A stretch of DNA of 47,815 nt from Lentisphaerota bacterium. GTDB taxonomy: Bacteria > Verrucomicrobiota > Lentisphaeria > Victivallales > Victivallaceae. Location: the NCBI GenBank assembly GCA_015061745.1, contig SUWB01000023.1:1-47815 (forward strand). The letters run 5' to 3'. Numbering within the stretch: position 1 is the first letter of the stretch; every line of letters starts with the position of its first letter. The translations under genes and the position numbers were made by a program. Below the pieces are notes generated by a model. That model had not been told where the DNA came from. It was given only the letters and a program-made list of their open reading frames with translations, and did not search any database. Positions 44,471-47,815 of this stretch are shown here, one piece after another.

Positions 44471-46375
44471 TTACTTGACCACTTCAGCGTCGATCACGTC
44501 ATCACCGTCGTTTTTTTTGCCGCTGCCGGCTTCGCCCTGGGGCGGAGGAGTGGCACCGCCTGCGGCTCCGGCAGCCTGCTGCTGGGCGTAAACAGCTTCA
44601 CCCATTTTCATAGCCAGCTGTTCAAGTTCCTGCATCTTGGCTTTCATACCTTCGGTGTTGTCGTTCTTGATCTCGTTTTTGAGAGCTTCAAGTTTGGTTT
44701 CCAGTTCGCTCTTGACTTCAGCGGGGACCTTGTCGCCGAATTCATTGATCTGTTTTTCCAGCTGATAGACCATAGAATCGGCACGGTTTTTGGTTTCGAC
44801 CTTGTCTTTGAGAGCCTTGTCTTCATCGGCGTGAGCTTTGGCTTCGTTGACCATCTTTTCGATTTCAGCGTCGCTCAAACCGCTGGAAGCGGTAATGGTG
44901 ATGTTCTGTTCTTTGCCGGTGCCTTTATCTTTGGCGGTGACGTGCAGAATACCGTTGGCGTCGATGTCAAAGGTCACTTCGATCTGGGGCACGCCGCGGG
45001 GAGCGGGAGCAATGCCGTCCAGTTTGAAAATACCCAGCTGCTTGTTGGCATTGGCCATTTCACGTTCACCCTGGAGCACACGGACATCCACAGCGGGCTG
45101 ATTGTCGCTGGCGGTGGAAAAGATTTCGCTCTTGCGGGTGGGGATGGTGGTGTTGCGTTCGATGAGCTTGGTCATCACGCCGCCCATAGTTTCGATACCC
45201 AGAGAGAGGGGAGTCACGTCGAGGAGCAGCACGTCATTGACTTCACCGCCCAGCACACCGCCCTGGATGGCGGCACCTGCGGCCACGACTTCATCGGGGT
45301 TGACGCCCTTGTTGGGTTCCTTGCCGAAAATGTTTCTGGCAGTTTCCTGAACTTTGGGCATACGGGTCATACCGCCCACGAGGATGACTTCTTTCACATC
45401 AGCGGTGCTGACGTCGGCATCTTTCATACAGTTGACGCAGGGGATGCGGGTCCGTTCAAGCAAGGGATCGCAGAGCTGTTCCAGTTTGGAGCGGCTGAGG
45501 GTCATATTCATATGGACGGGGCCGGAAGCGTTCATTGTGATGAAGGGCAGGTTGATATCGGAGCTCATTGAGCTTGAAAGTTCGCATTTGGCCTTTTCGG
45601 CGGCTTCTTTCAAACGCTGGAGAGCCTGAGCATCGGCCCGCAGGTCGACACCGTTTTCTTTCTGGAATTCATCAGCGAGATAGTTGATGATGAGCAAGTC
45701 AAAGTCGTCACCGCCCAGCATTGTATCGCCGTTGGTAGCTTTCACTTCAAAGACGCCGTCGCCCAGTTCCAGGGTTGAAATATCAAAGGTACCGCCGCCC
45801 AGGTCGTAGACTGCGATGGTTTCGTCGCTTTTCTTGTCCAGACCGTAAGCCAGAGCGGCTGCGGTCGGTTCGTTGATGATGCGGAGCACTTCGAGACCGG
45901 CGATCTTACCGGCATCTTTGGTGGCCTGACGCTGGCTGTCGTTGAAGTAGGCAGGCACAGTGATGACGGCCTGGGTAATGGTTTCGCCCAGGAATGCTTC
46001 TGCATCGGTTTTGAGTTTCTGCAGGATCATAGCAGAGATTTCCGGAGGTGAATAGCTCCGGTCGCCCACCTGAACGTGAGCATCGCCGTTGGGAGCACTG
46101 ACGATTTCATAAGGCACCAGATCCCGTTCGCGCTGGGTTTCGGCATATTTCCGGCCCATCAGGCGTTTGATTGAGAAAATGGTATTCTTAGGATTGGTCA
46201 CAGCCTGACGTTTGGCAGTCTGTCCCACCAGGCGTTCACCGGTTTTGGTGAAAGCGACGATGGAGGGGGTGGTCCGTGCGCCTTCGGCGTTGGGAATGAT
46301 CTTGTATTCGCCGTTGTCCATAACGGCCATACAGCTATTGGTGGTTCCGAGGTCAATTCCGAGAATTTTAGCCAT
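44471..46375 (-). CDS. dnaK: Chaperone DnaK (Hsp70), housekeeping
   Basis: 634 aa from [20 protein letters not shown]; an upstream in-frame ATG would add 24 unrelated residues, and AAGGAG lies just before the chosen start. Full-length DnaK features are present: [27 protein letters not shown], the linker [20 protein letters not shown], helical lid, and a C-terminal Gly/Ala-rich region ending [12 protein letters not shown]. This contrasts with the four lid-less Hsp70s of the 19-kb operon, which have Tyr in DLGTTYS. dnaJ, grpE and hrcA are not adjacent. A sigma-54-type promoter match lies upstream. Confidence 0.98.
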   Translation of the reverse strand: MAKILGIDLGTTNSCMAVMDNGEYKIIPNAEGARTTPSIVAFTKTGERLVGQTAKRQAVTNPKNTIFSIKRLMGRKYAETQRERDLVPYEIVSAPNGDAHVQVGDRSYSPPEISAMILQKLKTDAEAFLGETITQAVITVPAYFNDSQRQATKDAGKIAGLEVLRIINEPTAAALAYGLDKKSDETIAVYDLGGGTFDISTLELGDGVFEVKATNGDTMLGGDDFDLLIINYLADEFQKENGVDLRADAQALQRLKEAAEKAKCELSSSMSSDINLPFITMNASGPVHMNMTLSRSKLEQLCDPLLERTRIPCVNCMKDADVSTADVKEVILVGGMTRMPKVQETARNIFGKEPNKGVNPDEVVAAGAAIQGGVLGGEVNDVLLLDVTPLSLGIETMGGVMTKLIERNTTIPTRKSEIFSTASDNQPAVDVRVLQGEREMANANKQLGIFKLDGIAPAPRGVPQIEVTFDIDANGILHVTAKDKGTGKEQNITITASSGLSDAEIEKMVNEAKAHADEDKALKDKVETKNRADSMVYQLEKQINEFGDKVPAEVKSELETKLEALKNEIKNDNTEGMKAKMQELEQLAMKMGEAVYAQQQAAGAAGGATPPPQGEAGSGKKNDGDDVIDAEVVK

Positions 46376-46452
46376 AATTGAATCTCCTTCATATCTTGGC
46401 GCACTTTTAAGGATGCGCCGTTTGTTATTATTTTTGTATTCGCCCACTCTTT

Positions 46453-46470
46453 AAGCAAAAAGCGTGCCAA
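46453..46470 (-). promoter_or_regulatory. Sigma-54-type promoter of dnaK
   Basis: On the minus strand TTGGCACG-CTTT-TTGCTT matches the -24/-12 consensus YTGGCACG-N4-TTGCW at every fixed position. The predicted start would be near 46442, about 65 bases before the dnaK ATG. Three upstream TGGCACAC sequences share its orientation. Confidence 0.65.
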
Positions 46471-46507
46471 CTTTGAATCAGGGGGTAAAAAAGGGGGAAA
46501 TTTTTTG

Positions 46508-46590
46508 AAGTGTGCCAAATTGACACACTTTTTGTGACAGGGGACATTTTTGTGACACAGTGTGCCACTGTCTTGAAAAAGTGTGCCACA
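46508..46590. promoter_or_regulatory. Repeated GTGTGCCA motifs between dnaK and yigZ
   Basis: AAGTGTGCCA-AAT-TGACACACTT (46508-46530) is an inverted repeat. CAGTG-TGC-CACTG (46558-46570) and GTGTGCCA at 46581-46588 follow. On the minus strand these read TGGCACAC, like a sigma-54 -24 box. They may be binding sites for a regulator, or decayed promoter copies. The last one lies within the plus-strand promoter spacer. Confidence 0.5.
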
Positions 46591-46601
46591 GGGGCTATAT
46601 T
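46573..46601 (+). promoter_or_regulatory. Promoter of the YigZ-family gene
   Basis: TTGAAA (46573-46578), a 17-base spacer and TATATT (46596-46601). Transcription would start about 3 bases before the ATG at 46611, implying a leaderless or nearly leaderless mRNA. Confidence 0.6.
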
Positions 46602-46610
46602 ATATACATT

Positions 46611-47198
46611 ATGCTTATATTAAAACAACCGACAATTGCAGAATTCACCGTTAAAAATTCCCGTTTCATCGCAGAGGCACTTCCCGTTACCTCTCCTGAA
46701 GAAGCCCGGGCGTTATGGCACGCCCAGAAAGAAAAGTATGATAACGGCGGTCATATCGTCTACGCATTCATTACCGGCCCCCAGGGAAACATTATGGGCT
46801 GTTCTGACGACGGAGAACCTTCAGGCACAGCCGGACGTCCTATGCTGGCGGTGCTCAAAGGCAGCGGTCTTACCAATGTGATCGTCACAGCTGCCCGCTG
46901 GTTCGGGGGCACAAAATTGGGAACGGGCGGGCTGGTACGTGCTTATTCTGACTGTGCCAGGCTGGCTTTGGAAAACGCTCAGACCTGTGAATTGATCCCT
47001 ATGGAACGATTCGGGATCGTCATACCTTACTCTTTTTACGAGCAGGTCAAACGTCTGCTTGAATCCCGTTCCTGCGCCATTCTTTCAGAAGATTTCGGTG
47101 CAGCAGTCACTTTGCAGGGGGAAATAAGTGCTGAAAATGCCCCGGCTCTGAAAGAGGAACTGGCAGAACTGACTTGTGCGAAATGCCGCTTTATCTGA
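46611..47198 (+). CDS. YigZ/IMPACT-family protein
   Basis: 195 aa from MLILKQPTIAEFTVKNSRFIAEA, the usual start of the family; an earlier in-frame ATG lies upstream of the promoter and is unlikely. Family motifs KYDNGGHIVYAFI, GCSDDGEPSGTAGRPML, VIVTAARWFGGTKLGTGGLVRAYSD are all present, followed by a ferredoxin-fold C-terminal domain. IMPACT-type proteins are linked to translation control, but the biochemical role of bacterial YigZ is uncertain. No ribosome-binding site is seen, in line with leaderless translation. Confidence 0.92.
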   Translation: MLILKQPTIAEFTVKNSRFIAEALPVTSPEEARALWHAQKEKYDNGGHIVYAFITGPQGNIMGCSDDGEPSGTAGRPMLAVLKGSGLTNVIVTAARWFGGTKLGTGGLVRAYSDCARLALENAQTCELIPMERFGIVIPYSFYEQVKRLLESRSCAILSEDFGAAVTLQGEISAENAPALKEELAELTCAKCRFI

Positions 47199-47205
47199 AG
47201 TTTTT

Positions 47206-47229
47206 TTCCCTGCCGGGGAGGTTTTTTGT
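47206..47229 (+). terminator. Weak terminator after the YigZ-family gene
   Basis: A short TCCC/GGGA stem (47207-47219) is followed by GGTTTTTTG. The stem is weak, but the place is right, 8 bases after the stop codon. Confidence 0.4.
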
Positions 47230-47269
47230 TTTCCTGAATCTGAAAAAAAAGCACTTCTCTTTCAGCCCT

Positions 47270-47440
47270 GTTCCCGATAAAGGCTGGTAAAAAGGGTGAA
47301 AGGAGTTGGGGCGGGAGGAAAGACCTTTTCAGGAAAGGTCATTTCCTCCCGCCCCAAACCCCACCCTCCTTTTCCAAACCTTTTTCTGGCACTTTTGTTT
47401 TGCACGATTTGCAAAACAAAAGTGCCTTTCAAGATTTAGG
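47270..47440. repeat. Long-hairpin intergenic repeat, copy 3
   Basis: It begins TTCCCGATAAAGGCTGGTAA. GTTGGGGCGGGAGGAAAGAC pairs with the arm ending in CCTCCCGCCCCAAAC, and the second hairpin is GGCACTTTTGTTTTGC/GCAAAACAAAAGTGCC. It is followed, as in copy 1, by TTCAAGATTTAG and then the 282-bp element. Confidence 0.7.
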
Positions 47441-47533
47441 GATATTGATTCTTTGAGGGAAAGTCGGAACATCGGTTTCGTTGTATTGACTTGCCCCCCT
47501 TTGTCCCCGGCAATTTCTTACGCAAATACAGGT

Positions 47534-47815
47534 GCGAGTTTAAACGAACATTTGCGATAATGGGTGTGGCACAGACTAAAACTACCACTTTCCCATAGCA
47601 GACGCCGGCGGGGCAGAGCAATACCCTCTGGCCGGTTGACAGTCTGCGGGCGTTGGCGTTGACTTACACAGCCCGCGTGTATTGACCAGAGGTGAAAGAA
47701 CCCGCCAGCTGAAACTACACAAAACCGTGGTCGGAGCCGGGAGCCGGCGAAGGCCGCAGGCCGAGCGCGCAGGGCGCAGCGTAATGAACCGCTGCGGTAT
47801 TCCGCAGCGGATGCC
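47534..47815 (+). repeat. Conserved 282-bp element, copy 2 (runs off the window)
   Basis: Colinear with 822-1103, same orientation, with about ten substitutions and no indels seen by eye. It is preceded by GTGCGAG, whereas copy 1 has GGGCGAG. The end of the window cuts it in the CCGCTGCGG hairpin region, so its full length is unknown. Confidence 0.65.

Overview
The window looks like chromosomal DNA from a Lentisphaerota-type bacterium (PVC group, Victivallis-like). This is inferred from content, not from a search. The clues are several prepilin-like proteins with the [24 protein letters not shown] signature plus a C-terminal H-X9-DG motif, three large secreted DUF4838-type proteins, and GroEL/DnaK of ordinary bacterial type.

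Layout. (1) 1-1930 holds no convincing protein gene. It contains the 3' end of a 5S rRNA, degenerate 5S/terminator copies (one split by a 124-bp palindromic insert), a long-hairpin intergenic repeat, a conserved 282-bp element that recurs colinearly at the right end of the window, and a tandem array of about twelve 29-30 bp units. (2) 2011-21220 is one tightly packed plus-strand operon of 13 genes. It encodes a small membrane protein, a VirD4/TraG-type ATPase without its usual membrane anchor, two charged coiled-coil proteins, a GrpE-like protein, four tandem Hsp70 paralogues (one nucleotide-binding domain only, one fused to a vWA domain), a 916-aa protein with J-like regions, zinc ribbons and Fn3-like segments, two zinc-ribbon GTPases (one membrane-anchored) on either side of a GAP1-like protein, and a final membrane protein. 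I infer a dedicated NTP-driven chaperone/GTPase machine, related to the Hsp70/vWA/double-GTPase systems proposed from comparative genomics as biological-conflict modules. It is the most likely 'undescribed system' here. (3) 21283-21425 is the end of a dead IS3-family element. (4) 21851-25215 is rfbBACD for dTDP-L-rhamnose. (5) 25455-36365 holds three secreted DUF4838 paralogues, a small secreted beta-sandwich-like protein and three pseudopilin-like genes. Two of the pseudopilin genes carry a near-identical in-frame insert made of consecutive hairpins. (6) 36666-42165 carries two large multidomain glycosyltransferase/polysaccharide genes and a GDPD-family phosphodiesterase. (7) 42404-46375 on the minus strand is housekeeping dnaK-groES-groEL, with an excellent sigma-54-type promoter match upstream of dnaK. 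(8) 46611-47198 is a YigZ/IMPACT-family gene with an apparently leaderless promoter. (9) 47270-47815 repeats the hairpin element and the 282-bp element seen at the left end, so the gene block lies between direct repeats about 46.7 kb apart.

How the parts fit. The rfb genes, the rhamnan/WbsX genes and the glycosyltransferases point to a rhamnose-containing surface polysaccharide. The DUF4838 proteins and pseudopilins point to extracellular glycan handling. The 19-kb operon carries its own Hsp70, GrpE-like and J-like parts, separate from the housekeeping DnaK/GroEL set, and adds a coupling-protein ATPase and GTPases, which suggests large-complex assembly or remodelling at the membrane.
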